DNA of 14,831 bases from JAFGSZ01 sp964492185 (GCA_964492185.1 CAZBJH010000089.1:1-14831), one strand, 5' to 3'; positions 1-8,400 are shown, numbered from the stretch's first letter. The notes: a model not told the origin generated them from the letters alone. Made by a program: numbers and translations.

Positions 1-80
1 CGCGCGAGCCTTGCAAATGGAACCTTCTGAACAGACTCATTTTCGGTTAAGCATTTTGCCAACTTTATAGACTGACTCTA
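1..80 (-). repeat. Type 1 intergenic repeat, partial copy cut by the window edge
   Basis: This segment reads as the left part of the type 1 repeat in reverse orientation. It shares the CGCGCGAGCCTTGCAAAT block and the TTCTGAACAGAC box with 450-487 and, reverse-complemented, with 10257-10300. It continues through a diverged CATTTTGCCAACTTTATAG segment that matches the outer arm of the copies at 8232 and 10215. The remainder lies left of base 1. Nothing coding is seen in it. Confidence 0.75.
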
Positions 81-119
81 TATAATTACAGAACTGCATA
101 ACACCGGAAAAAACAAAAG

Positions 120-194
120 TGGGATCTGAGGGAATCGAACCCACGACCTCATGCCTGTCAAGCATGCGCTCTGAACCAACTGAGCTAAGACCCC
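120..194 (-). tRNA. tRNA-Val (anticodon GAC)
   Basis: On the minus strand a 75-nt cloverleaf can be folded. The acceptor stem pairs GGGGTCT with AGATCCC (one G-U), the D-arm is GCTC/GAGC, the anticodon stem is CATGC/GCATG with loop TTGACAG, and the T-arm is GTGGG-TTCGATT-CCCTC. Loop positions 34-36 (window 159-157) read GAC, a valine anticodon; a quick look at the plus strand, which shows TGTCA, could mislead to Asp(GUC). CCA is not encoded. The T-stem has one T-T mismatch at pair 50:64 (window 144 and 129 give the first pair and the next-in pair is mismatched). Its upstream (promoter) side meets a type 2 repeat after only 21 bases, so the repeat has landed in or next to the promoter region. 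Confidence 0.9.
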
Positions 195-215
195 CGATAT
201 ATAGTTTTTATTAAA

Positions 216-360
216 TAGTGTTTGTCCATAATGTCCGATATCCGCGTTGCTGCTCACATTTTAAATCCTCAAATACTTTAGTATACCGCGGTTTAAAATG
301 TTTACGCGCCTTGATCACGAACATTCTGAACAAACACTACGAGTTTATAGACGGACACTA
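216..360 (-). repeat. Type 2 intergenic repeat (145 bp) with imperfect terminal inverted repeats
   Basis: The element starts TAGTGTTTGTCCATAATGTC and its inner right end reverse-complements to TAGTGTTTGTTCAGAATGTTC (339 back to 319), an imperfect inverted repeat of about 21 bp. A further arm (340-360, ending GGACACTA) follows. The core carries ACCGCGGTTTAAAATG. The same parts recur in opposite orientation at 8401-8669, where about 120 extra bases sit in the middle. It is non-coding and MITE-like in build. It lies directly upstream of the tRNA-Val gene. Confidence 0.8.
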
Positions 361-362
361 AA

Positions 363-516
363 TAGTGTTTGTCCATAAAGTCCCATTTGCCGCGTTACGC
401 TTGTCCGAAAATTGCTCATTTACGACCAGTAAACTCCGCGTTTTCGTACCGCGCGAGCCTTGCAAATTGAACTTTCTGAACAGACACTTGACCAGTTATA
501 CATTTTACCGACTTAA
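363..516 (-). repeat. Type 1 intergenic repeat, near-complete copy
   Basis: This copy starts TAGTGTTTGTCCATAAAGTC and carries the core CGTTACGCTTGTCCGAAAA, then CGCGAGCCTTGCAAAT and the internal end CTGAACAGACAC. The outer arm through about 516 (CATTTTACCGACTTA) is diverged. Reverse-complemented, it matches 8232-8398 and 10215-10381, which are both 167 bp. Together with 216-360 it forms a type 1-type 2 composite in inverse orientation to 8232-8669. A 66-codon open frame across it is incidental. Confidence 0.8.
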
Positions 517-674
517 CTTTTCAATGCCCATTTATTATTTCGGTCATGACCAAAAAACAGGATAAAATTCAATTGCAAATATTGCAAAAAATAAAATAAA
601 GAACTTGTTTTTCTTGTTTAAATGTGAACACTGGAATTATTTTAGTAATTTATAAGGTTTATTGTTTATATATT

Positions 675-2945
675 ATGTATCGTTACCTTTTCCTTTTAGC
701 CTATTTACTTTTTCCTGTCCTCATAGCTTTGGGAAGCCCTAATGACAGTCTTTACCGGCCTAAGCTCGGACTGGTGCTTAGTGGAGGCGGTGCGAAAGGA
801 GTTGCCCATATAGGTGTATTAAGGGTATTGGAAGATGCAGGTCTCCGGCCCGATTATATCAGTGGTACAAGTATGGGTGCCATTATTGGCGGCTTGTATG
901 CTATTGGTTATTCCGCCGATGAGCTGTCAGAGCTGAACAGCAGCATGAACTGGAATGAACTGTTAACAAATGAGGTTCCGCTTTATAACGTTGTTATGGA
1001 AGAAAAATATGATTATCAGCGTTACATGGTTGAATTTCCGTTGATCAGGAATAAGGTGGTCATTCCATCAGGGTTGATCATGGGCCAACAGGTATCACAG
1101 TTGTTTTCAAAATTGTCCTGGCCGGTTGCAGGCATTGATGATTTTAATGAATTTCCTGTTCCTTTCGTATGCCTCGGTACTGATCTTATTGGAGGAAAGA
1201 GTGTGGAATTTCGTTCGGGCGACCTCCCGACTGCCATGCGTTCTAGCATGGCTATACCCAGCCTTTTCAGTCCGGTTCTGATGGATACATCAAAGTTAAT
1301 AGTTGACGGCGGGGTATTGCGCAATTTTCCGGTTGATGAGGTGATTGAAATGGGTGCCGACATTGTTATTGGTGTTAACGTGGGTTTTACCGATGAGGTT
1401 ACTCCTGAAAGTCTCCGGTCAATGCCCGAACTGCTTGCCCGTACAGCCAGCTTTTATGGTGCCTTTGATACTGAAATGCAAAAAGAAAAAGTGGATCTGC
1501 TGATCCAGCCCGATCTTTCTGATTATTCAATGACAAGTTTCAATAATACATCAGAAATTGAAGAGATCGGAAGAAATGCTGCACTGGAATTAAAAGATCA
1601 GTTACAGTCCATAGCTGATACCCTGAATTTATACGAGGTTAAACAAGATACTGTGAAGTATCGTAAAATGGACTCCATTTTTATCGTTCAGATACTGGTG
1701 GAAAACACCAAATATACCAGTCCCGAGTTTGTGCAGCGGAAATCAGGAATTGAGCCCGGCACCCGGGTTACAGCCGGGGATATGGACAGGGCCATTGACA
1801 GGGTTTTTGGAACACTGAATTATGATAAGATAAGCTATAAATTTAGTAAAACGGATTATGGTTATCAGCTGATCTTTGATGTACAGGAAAAACCCCAAAC
1901 TTATCTTAAATCATCTGTTCATTATGATAATTATTACGATGCCGGCCTTATTCTTAATTATACCGGGAAGAATCTGTTTTTTCCGGGAACTAAATTTATA
2001 GCCGAAGCCGATATTAGTAAATACCCCCAGTTCAAGCTCTATTTCCACAAATATATGGGGCCCCTGCAGAAGCTGGTGGGCTATTTTGAATCCATAACCC
2101 GTTACAATCGGCTGCCTCTTTATAAAGACCGTAATCCTGTAGGATATTATAACCAGACTCATTTTAATATTGCTGCCGGTTCGGTGTTTTCCTCGGATAT
2201 TAACCAACAAGCCGGATTTTCACTAAATTATGAAATATCAACAGTTCAGCCTAATCATGTACTGAAAGAGATATTTACTGATGTCGGGTTCGATCGTTAT
2301 GGTTTCGGGGGAGCCGATGTAAGGCTCTATTATAATCGTAACACTCTTAACAGCTTACTGTATCCCACAAAGGGAACACGTATTGATGCATTGTTTAAGC
2401 AGAATTTTTATAACAGGGTGATATTAAGAGTAGAAGAAAATGACAGTTCTGATTATGATAATCTGAACCTTGTTCCTGCTCCTTTCTGGAAATTTTATTT
2501 TAACGTTGACAGGTATGTCCCCGTCAGCCCCAAAATCATCATAAGCCCCGGATTCAGCCTGGGTTTGTCTTCCCGGGATATTATTTTTACTGATTATTTC
2601 TTTATGGGCGGATATCGCTATAACCTTAGAAACAGCCATATTCCTTTTGTGGGATTGTCTCTTAACGAGGGGTTGGTGAATAATTATATTAAATTGAAAA
2701 TGAGCCTGACTTATGAAGTTTTGCCCAATCTGTACCCTTCACTGATCATTAACTGGGCGGCAACAGGCGATAGTGCAGGAAAACTTTTTGCAGGAGTTGT
2801 TGATTATTCATCCGATTATCATTATGTCGGATTTGGGGGCGGTGTAACGGTAAAAACCCTGTTCGGCCCGTTAAGCTTTTTCATGGGCAGCACTGCTCCC
2901 GATTATTCATTGAAATGGTATGTGAATCTGGGATTCACTTTTTGA
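675..2945 (+). CDS. Patatin-like phospholipase with POTRA and outer-membrane beta-barrel (type Vd/PlpD-like)
   Basis: Predicted lipid acyl hydrolase that carries its own outer-membrane barrel. From the ATG at 675 the protein has 756 residues. A signal peptide (about 1-20, MYRYLFLLAYLL...) is followed by a patatin domain with oxyanion-loop GGGAKG (37-42), nucleophile motif GTSMG (64-68, Ser66) and the catalytic Asp in DGG (211-213). A POTRA-like segment spans about 335-405, then a D15/surface-antigen type barrel runs to the C-terminal phenylalanine (GFTF), the usual outer-membrane end signal. All catalytic residues are present, so it should be active. A GTG at 624 would add 17 residues in front, but the signal peptide begins cleanly at the ATG, so I prefer 675. 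Family knowledge: PlpD-type proteins expose or release a phospholipase; substrate and site of action here are inferred. The next gene is 299 bases away, so it is probably its own transcription unit. Confidence 0.93.
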   Translation: MYRYLFLLAYLLFPVLIALGSPNDSLYRPKLGLVLSGGGAKGVAHIGVLRVLEDAGLRPDYISGTSMGAIIGGLYAIGYSADELSELNSSMNWNELLTNEVPLYNVVMEEKYDYQRYMVEFPLIRNKVVIPSGLIMGQQVSQLFSKLSWPVAGIDDFNEFPVPFVCLGTDLIGGKSVEFRSGDLPTAMRSSMAIPSLFSPVLMDTSKLIVDGGVLRNFPVDEVIEMGADIVIGVNVGFTDEVTPESLRSMPELLARTASFYGAFDTEMQKEKVDLLIQPDLSDYSMTSFNNTSEIEEIGRNAALELKDQLQSIADTLNLYEVKQDTVKYRKMDSIFIVQILVENTKYTSPEFVQRKSGIEPGTRVTAGDMDRAIDRVFGTLNYDKISYKFSKTDYGYQLIFDVQEKPQTYLKSSVHYDNYYDAGLILNYTGKNLFFPGTKFIAEADISKYPQFKLYFHKYMGPLQKLVGYFESITRYNRLPLYKDRNPVGYYNQTHFNIAAGSVFSSDINQQAGFSLNYEISTVQPNHVLKEIFTDVGFDRYGFGGADVRLYYNRNTLNSLLYPTKGTRIDALFKQNFYNRVILRVEENDSSDYDNLNLVPAPFWKFYFNVDRYVPVSPKIIISPGFSLGLSSRDIIFTDYFFMGGYRYNLRNSHIPFVGLSLNEGLVNNYIKLKMSLTYEVLPNLYPSLIINWAATGDSAGKLFAGVVDYSSDYHYVGFGGGVTVKTLFGPLSFFMGSTAPDYSLKWYVNLGFTF

Positions 2946-3244
2946 AAGGATTTCTTTGAATTGAGGATAATATTTTCCGGGTTTTCTGTTTTTAATAAAT
3001 CGTCGTTTAAGAATAAAAGTTGTTCAACCCGTTATTGCAGGCTGGTAAATCGCTTTCCATATCATTCCTGAAATTTTTTTATAATGGACAGAATAATTAT
3101 AACAACATGTAAATAATAATTATATATTCACCCCCTGAAAAAGTTTGTTGACTACGGTTATAAATGTATACTACCGGCTTTGCCGGGCTAAAGGTTCATG
3201 ATACCGGGTAATTTTATTTTTAAATAGTTAATTATTTTAAACGG
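2946..3244. other. AT-rich intergenic spacer with one small hairpin
   Basis: No open frame of note is seen here. A 5-bp hairpin CCGGC-TTT-GCCGG lies at 3174-3186 without a T-run, so it is not a convincing terminator. TAATTTTA about 35 bases before the next ATG only loosely resembles a Bacteroidota -7 box, so no promoter is called. Confidence 0.4.
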
Positions 3245-4330
3245 ATGAGAAAACGGGATTTATTGAAGGAAACCATCGAACATATTGATATAACTTCCTT
3301 TGATGCCACGGCCCAGATAACGGCCATGAAAAAAATGTCATTCACTTCCCGTGATACAGCCGAAGCCGCTGAGATATTGAAAAGGATGACAAGTGATAAA
3401 GATTGCTCGGTGATCCTTACCCTTGCCGGTAGTACGGGGGCCGGGGGATGCCTGAAGGTATACGCGGATATGATCAGGTATAATATGGTGGATGCTGTTG
3501 TGGCAACGGGTGCCAGTATCATAGATATGGATTTTTTTGAAGCTTTGGGATTTAAGCATTACCGCGGCGTAACGGATATTCCGGATAAACGTTTGCGGGA
3601 GTTTTACATAGATCGTATATATGATACCTTTATTGATGAAGATGACCTTCAACTTTGTGATCAGACAATTAAAAAAATTGCCGATGAACTACCTCCGGGT
3701 GTGTATTCTTCTCGTGAGTTTATTTATGAATTGGGGAGATATCTGGGCCGGTATGCTGTAAAGAAAGATTCACTTGTGCAACTTGCCTACGAAAATAGTG
3801 TTCCGGTTTTTTGTCCGGCTTTTTCCGACAGCAGTGCCGGCTTCGGTTTGGTAAAACATCAGTGGGAACATCCCGATAGGCATGTGGTTATTGACTCGGT
3901 GAGGGATTTCAGGGAGCTGACTATGTTAAAGATAGCTGCGGTAACTACCGGGTTGTTTATGGTAGGAGGGGGCGTGCCCAAGAATTTTGTGCAGGATACG
4001 GTTGTTTGTGCCGAAATGCTGGGTGAACCTGTACCCATGCATAAGTATGCTGTTCAGATCACTGTGGCTGATCCCCGTGATGGTGCCTGTTCCTCGTCCA
4101 CTCTCAAGGAAGCTTCATCATGGGGTAAAGTGGATACCCGTTATGAACAAATGGTATATGCCGAGGCCACCAGTGTGATTCCTTTGATAATCAGCTATAT
4201 ATATCACGGCAATACATGGAAAAAGCGTCCTCGTCATTCATGGAATGATCTGTATGCTGATGCAGACAGGAAAAAGCCGGGAGCTATAGCTCAGCGGGAT
4301 CTCCGTTCACACGGGCATAATTTCATTTAA
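3245..4330 (+). CDS. Deoxyhypusine synthase family protein (bacterial DHS-like, possible homospermidine synthase)
   Basis: The 361-residue protein matches the full length of the deoxyhypusine synthase fold (human enzyme about 369). Visible family motifs are LAGSTGAGG (60-68, NAD-binding region), DAVVATGAS (83-91), FCPAFSDSS (189-197), the active-site lysine motif GGGVPKN (241-247; Lys246 aligns with the enamine/imine-forming lysine) and EASSWGKVD (289-297). Family knowledge: DHS transfers the aminobutyl group of spermidine in an NAD-dependent reaction. Bacteria lack eIF5A, and several bacterial homologues act on small amines instead, for example making homospermidine. A role in polyamine metabolism is therefore inferred; the acceptor is unknown. 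The downstream nitrilase-fusion gene, 69 bases on, also belongs to a superfamily with polyamine-pathway members, which fits but does not prove the role. The start is the ATG; no better upstream start is seen. Confidence 0.9.
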   Translation: MRKRDLLKETIEHIDITSFDATAQITAMKKMSFTSRDTAEAAEILKRMTSDKDCSVILTLAGSTGAGGCLKVYADMIRYNMVDAVVATGASIIDMDFFEALGFKHYRGVTDIPDKRLREFYIDRIYDTFIDEDDLQLCDQTIKKIADELPPGVYSSREFIYELGRYLGRYAVKKDSLVQLAYENSVPVFCPAFSDSSAGFGLVKHQWEHPDRHVVIDSVRDFRELTMLKIAAVTTGLFMVGGGVPKNFVQDTVVCAEMLGEPVPMHKYAVQITVADPRDGACSSSTLKEASSWGKVDTRYEQMVYAEATSVIPLIISYIYHGNTWKKRPRHSWNDLYADADRKKPGAIAQRDLRSHGHNFI

Positions 4331-4370
4331 GGCCATATATACCGGCATTTTTTATTTATCAAACCCGCCT

Positions 4371-4378
4371 TATCTTTG
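4371..4378 (+). promoter_or_regulatory. Bacteroidota-type -7 promoter box (TATCTTTG)
   Basis: TATCTTTG matches the TAnnTTTG consensus of Bacteroidota primary-sigma promoters exactly and lies 21 bases before the ATG at 4400. The matching -33 TTG element is weak (a T-run near 4347-4352). It implies that the GNAT/nitrilase gene can be transcribed on its own, and it argues against the in-frame TTG at 4376, which lies inside the box. Confidence 0.55.
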
Positions 4379-4399
4379 AATAATTATATTAATGATATT

Positions 4400-5929
4400 A
4401 TGAATGAAACGACTGATGCCCCGATCGAATTGCGGCACCTGCAGCTGAAAGATTACCTCGATCTGAAAGAGGCTATGATTAATGCTTATCCGGGGCTTGA
4501 GCAGACATACTGGCTCAGGGAGGAAATCAAAACCCTGCTCGATGTATTTCCGGAAGGACAGCTTTGTATTTTAGTTGACAATAAGGTGGTTGCCAGTGCT
4601 TTGTCATTGATAGTAGATTATAAAAAGTTTAGCGATAAGCATACTTATAAACAGATTACAGGGAATTACAGTTTTAATACCCACGACCCAAAGGGTGATA
4701 TTTTATATGGTATTGAGATGTTTGTTCATCCCGGTTATCGTAACATGCGATTGGGACGCAGGTTATATGACGCGCGTAAGGAGCTTTGCGAAAATCTTAA
4801 TTTACGGGCTATAATTGCCGGGGGACGTATTCCCGGTTATAATGAATATTCAGATTCCATTACGCCCAGGCAGTATATTGAAAAAGTTCGACACAGGGAA
4901 TTGTTCGATCCGGTGTTGACTTTTCAGTTATCCAATGACTTTCATGTAAAGAAGATATTGAAAGGTTATTTGCCTGAAGATGATCAATCGAAAGAATTTG
5001 CCGTACTCATTCAATGGGACAATATCTATTATCAGGAAGAAGATAAGCTGATCAACCTCCCAAAAACAGTCGTGAGGCTGGGTATTGTACAATGGCAGAT
5101 GCGTCTTTTCCCGTCAACCGATGCCTTGGTCGAGCAGATTGAATATTTTATTGATGCAGTAAGTGATTATCAGTCGGATTTCATTCTTTTCCCGGAATTC
5201 TTTAATGCTCCGCTCATGGCACGCTATAATGATCTGGGTGAAGCCAGGGCTATTCGTGAACTTGCTAAATATACTGAGCCCTTACGTAAAAAATTCCTTG
5301 AATTTGCCGTTTCCTACAATATAAATATTATTACAGGCAGCATGCCCCTTGTTGAAGATAAGAAGCTTTATAATGTCTCCTTCCTCTGCCGGCGTGATGG
5401 CAGCTGGGATTCCTACTACAAGATACAGCCCACCCCGACAGAGGTAAGGGCGTGGGCAATGGCGGGTGGTGATAAGATCAGGACTTTTGACACAGACTGC
5501 GGGAAAATAGGTATACTTATATGTTATGATATTGAGTTTCCCGAGCTGGCACGTTTATATGCCAAAGAAGGGATACATATTTTATTTGTTCCTTTTTTAA
5601 CCGATACCCAAAACGGCTATTTCCGCGTGCGGCGTTGCGCACAGGCACGTGCCATTGAGAATGAATGTTATGTTGCCATTGCCGGTTGCGTGGGCAATCT
5701 GCCCCGGGTAAACAATATGGATATCCAGTATGCCCAGTCGGCCATCTTTACACCCTCCGACTTTCCTTTCCCGACCAATGCAGTGAAGGCCGAAGCTACG
5801 CCCAACACAGAAATGACACTTATTGCAGATCTCGACATGGGCCTGCTCCTGCAATTGCACGAACAGGGAAGTGTCACCAACCTGAAAGACCGCCGTAATG
5901 ATCTTTATGAGGTGAGAAGGATAAGGTGA
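4400..5929 (+). CDS. Bifunctional GNAT N-acetyltransferase / carbon-nitrogen hydrolase (nitrilase-superfamily) fusion
   Basis: Two fused enzymes in 509 residues. The N-terminal GNAT domain (about 10-180) has the acetyl-CoA pyrophosphate-binding stretch RNMRLGRRL (114-122) after a beta-4-like IEMFVHPGY. The C-terminal carbon-nitrogen hydrolase domain (about 223-500) shows the nitrilase triad: Glu266 in FPEFF, Lys341 in YYKIQPTP and Cys375 in LICYDIEFPE. All catalytic residues are present. The fusion is a recurrent Bacteroidota architecture; the amide substrate and the acetyl acceptor are not known. The neighbour DHS-like enzyme and known nitrilase relatives such as N-carbamoylputrescine amidase make an amine or amide route plausible, but this is inference. 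The start at ATG 4400 is chosen over TTG 4376 because the latter lies inside a -7 promoter box. Confidence 0.92.
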   Translation: MNETTDAPIELRHLQLKDYLDLKEAMINAYPGLEQTYWLREEIKTLLDVFPEGQLCILVDNKVVASALSLIVDYKKFSDKHTYKQITGNYSFNTHDPKGDILYGIEMFVHPGYRNMRLGRRLYDARKELCENLNLRAIIAGGRIPGYNEYSDSITPRQYIEKVRHRELFDPVLTFQLSNDFHVKKILKGYLPEDDQSKEFAVLIQWDNIYYQEEDKLINLPKTVVRLGIVQWQMRLFPSTDALVEQIEYFIDAVSDYQSDFILFPEFFNAPLMARYNDLGEARAIRELAKYTEPLRKKFLEFAVSYNINIITGSMPLVEDKKLYNVSFLCRRDGSWDSYYKIQPTPTEVRAWAMAGGDKIRTFDTDCGKIGILICYDIEFPELARLYAKEGIHILFVPFLTDTQNGYFRVRRCAQARAIENECYVAIAGCVGNLPRVNNMDIQYAQSAIFTPSDFPFPTNAVKAEATPNTEMTLIADLDMGLLLQLHEQGSVTNLKDRRNDLYEVRRIR

Positions 5930-5975
5930 GAGGCAGAAGAAAGATATTAATTCTATGATTGTTTTCGTAACTGAT

Positions 5976-5983
5976 TATATTTG
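5976..5983 (+). promoter_or_regulatory. Bacteroidota-type -7 promoter box (TATATTTG)
   Basis: TATATTTG fits TAnnTTTG, 64 bases ahead of the sensor gene start at 6048. The -33 region is not clear. The predicted leader contains a small perfect hairpin GGATGA-TT-TCATCC (about 6000-6013). This would drive the sensor/trkH pair. Confidence 0.45.
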
Positions 5984-6047
5984 TATTGCGGATTCAGTTG
6001 GATGATTTCATCCTTTCATCATGTAGTACATTTAAAAACAATGTAAT

Positions 6048-6803
6048 ATGGGGATAAAATTTAAAATTATTTCCGGATTTTTAATGCTTGCTTTAATGTT
6101 GCTGGTAGCAGGTTTTGTTTCGATACGCGAATTTACTAATATCGGTCAAAAAGTGCAGGACTTGCTTGATGATAATTACATCAGTATAGATGCTTCACAA
6201 ACCATGCTTGAAGCGCTCGAGCGTGAGGATAGCGGTATTTTGTTGCTAATTCTTGGAAAATGGAATGAAGGCAGACAATTATTGATGTCATCAGACAGTC
6301 TTTTTATGTCGGGATATTCGATTGCTAAGAATAATATAACTATTCCCGGGGAAGATAAATATGTTGAAAAAATATATTCTGGCTACCTGGAATATAAAGG
6401 CCAGTGGGAAAGGCCGATCGTCGGGACAGAAAAAGAAGGGGATATAAACTGGTATTATATGCAGCTTCATCAGGATTTTCTTGATGTTAAACATGATGTA
6501 AAGGAACTTATGACCATAAATCAAGATACGATGTATGCTACCAGTTCCGAATTGAAGAACAGGTCGAGAAGGGCCCTGATGCCGGGAATTGTTGCAATTA
6601 TTGCAGCAGTTATTTTTTCACTCCTGTTCGTCTTTTTTATTACTCATTATTTTGTAAAACCGATAATTAATATTTCACATGCAATAGAGGATTTCCAGTC
6701 TTTAAATAAACCATATGATATAGAAATTGAGACCAGTGATGAAATTCAAACGCTTTCCGAATCTGTACGTCGATTAACTCAATCAATGTCCATAAAATCA
6801 TGA
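6048..6803 (+). CDS. Membrane sensor module: four-helix-bundle periplasmic domain plus HAMP, no output domain
   Basis: The 251-residue protein has a first membrane helix (about 8-27), a mainly helical periplasmic domain (28-177) resembling the 4HB ligand-binding domain of chemoreceptors and sensor kinases, a second membrane helix (about 178-200) and a HAMP domain (about 197-248, with conserved Pro204 and the DEIQTLSESV segment). It stops directly after HAMP: there is no kinase, cyclase or methyl-accepting domain. The stop overlaps the start of trkH as ATGA (6800-6803), so the two are translationally coupled. This suggests that the sensor acts on or with the potassium transporter; that link is inferred. 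Alternatively it is a shortened histidine kinase that lost its catalytic part. No remnant of a kinase is visible downstream, since trkH begins at once. Confidence 0.8.
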   Translation: MGIKFKIISGFLMLALMLLVAGFVSIREFTNIGQKVQDLLDDNYISIDASQTMLEALEREDSGILLLILGKWNEGRQLLMSSDSLFMSGYSIAKNNITIPGEDKYVEKIYSGYLEYKGQWERPIVGTEKEGDINWYYMQLHQDFLDVKHDVKELMTINQDTMYATSSELKNRSRRALMPGIVAIIAAVIFSLLFVFFITHYFVKPIINISHAIEDFQSLNKPYDIEIETSDEIQTLSESVRRLTQSMSIKS

Positions 6804-7060
6804 GATTACACGTTATCGCACGATATATCGGATTTTTGTTATTGATCAATACGGTTTTTATTGCCATTTCCTGCCTGATAGCATTATTTATGAGGGACAG
6901 CGGCTTGTACGCCCTGTTGTATACATTACTGGTAAGCTTTATATTCGGAATTTTTCCGATAATCTACGTGCCTTCTGTACAGGATATCACGAAAGAAGAG
7001 GGATTTCTCATTATAATAGGTGGATGGCTGATCACGTGTATGGTCGGATCTTTACCTTAA
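6800..7060 (+). pseudogene. trkH: TrkH potassium uptake protein, N-terminal fragment (frameshifted)
   Basis: The 86-residue reading frame begins MRLHVIARYIGFLL and covers the first membrane helices of a TrkH-family subunit, ending GWLITCMVGSLP before TAA at 7058-7060. Family members continue here with PYxxxG...F. Removing one A at 7059/7060 restores P-Y-I-L-W-G-G-E-F and joins this frame to the 7065-8234 frame. The combined length is about 478 residues, normal for TrkH. The break is therefore a single-base insertion, either a true mutation or a sequencing/assembly error. The start is fixed by the ATGA overlap with the sensor gene. Confidence 0.85.
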
Positions 7061-7064
7061 TATA

Positions 7065-8234
7065 TTGTGGGGTGGTGAGTTTACTTTCACAAATGCATGG
7101 TTCGAAAGTGTTTCAGGGTACACGACTACGGGATCTACCATTCTTAATGATATTGAATCATTGCCCATGAGCCTGCTTTTCTGGCGCTCGGCCACACACT
7201 GGCTGGGTGGTATCGGTGTGGTAATGCTTACCCTTGTAATTTTGCCTAATATCGGACATGCCAGGTTCATCCTGTTGAGAACCGAAATGTCGGATATTGC
7301 TGAAAGCAATTTCAGGTTCCAGACAAAACGTGTACTTAAGATACTTGCCATTGTTTACCTGGGACTGACCATTATGGAGATCATTCTATTAAGGATTTTT
7401 GGAATGAACCTGTTCGATGCCGTAACCCATTCATTCGCGACCATTGCGACAGGAGGTTTTTCACCAAAGAATACAAGTATCAGTTATTATAATAATCTGG
7501 CTGTAGAGATCATTATTATGGTATTTATGGTCTTATCAGGTATTCACTTTGGGTTGTTATTTTCCACTGCTTTACGACATAAAAGAAATATCTTAAACTC
7601 CGGGATAGTAAAATATTATATTATTGGTATGGTGGCAGGAGTGCTGATAGTATCAATGACATTGTGGGGAAATGTTTTTAATGATTTCTGGAATAGCTTA
7701 CGCTATGCGGCTTTCCAGGTTATTTCACTTGGCACAACAACCGGATTTGCCACTATAGAAACAAAATTCTGGCCCGGGGCAGCGCAATTGATACTTATCT
7801 TTTTCACCCTTCAATGTGCTTGCGCTGGTTCCACATCGGGCGGGATCAAAGTTGACCGGATAGTGATTTTTTTTAAGTCTGTGGCCTATAATATGAAGAA
7901 GATAAGACATCCGAGAGGGGTATTCACATTAAAGTTTGAAGGTCACCAGGTCGATGATGAGATAATCAGGAATACGGTAATTTTTATTGTACTGTACCTG
8001 ATGATAGTATTTTTCTCTGCCGTATCACTAACAACTTTAGGTGTTGATAACATGACGGCATTTTCTGCTTCTGCTGCTACTATGGGCAATGTCGGACCCG
8101 GTTTTGGAGATGTAAGCTCAATGGGTAATTATCACGACCTTCCTCAAGCCGGTAAATGGATACTTTCATTGAACATGTTGCTTGGAAGGCTTGAGATATA
8201 TGGTTTTCTGTATTTATTCTGGATCCGTAAATAG
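7065..8234 (+). pseudogene. trkH: TrkH potassium uptake protein, C-terminal main part (frameshifted from 6800-7060)
   Basis: This 389-residue frame carries the body of a TrkH/KtrB-type potassium-translocating subunit. All four pore-loop filter regions are visible (numbers within this frame): SGYTTTG (17-23), ATIATGG (125-131), SLGTTTG (221-227) and TMGNVGPG (339-346). Typical helices HWLGGIGVVML and the C-terminal LLGRLEIYGF are present. If the upstream frameshift is an error, the protein is intact and active; if real, this part starts at a TTG and lacks the first helices. No NAD-binding regulatory partner (TrkA) is in the window. The stop codon TAG (8232-8234) is the first triplet of a type 1 repeat. 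Confidence 0.88.
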
Positions 8235-8398
8235 TGTCTGTCTATAAACTCAGTAAAATATTTCATCGGTCATGTGTCTGTTCATAAAGTTTCATTTGCA
8301 AGGATTGCGCAATCCGGAAATGTGGAGTTTACCAGTTGCAAATGAGCAATTTCCGGACAAGCGTAACGCTGTAAATTGGACTTTATGGACAGATACTA
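8232..8398 (+). repeat. Type 1 intergenic repeat, full 167-bp copy
   Basis: Begins TAGTGTCTGTCTATAAAC, has an internal second end GTGTCTGTTCATAAAG (about 8274-8289), the core GCGTAACG near 8361-8368, and ends ACTTTATGGACAGATACTA. The length equals the copy at 10215-10381. Its first three bases are the stop codon of trkH. The ends are imperfect inverted repeats of each other, with TA at both outer edges. It is non-coding. Confidence 0.85.
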
Positions 8399-8400
8399 CT

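Noticed and set aside
120..194. tRNA-Asp reading of the tRNA
   Set aside because: The plus strand shows TGTCA, but the gene is on the minus strand and the loop TTGACAG places GAC, a valine anticodon, at positions 34-36.
365..565. 66-codon plus-strand open frame
   Set aside because: It runs through a type 1 repeat and its flank; the other repeat copies do not keep the frame open, and it resembles no protein.
624..674. GTG start for the patatin gene
   Set aside because: The ATG at 675 gives a clean signal peptide; the extra 17 residues would put another hydrophobic stretch in front of it.
4376..4399. TTG start for the GNAT/nitrilase gene
   Set aside because: It lies inside the TATCTTTG -7 box; the ATG at 4400 begins just before the GNAT domain.
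7040..7070. Programmed frameshift in trkH
   Set aside because: There is no slippery heptamer, and one extra A explains the break; error or mutation is simpler.
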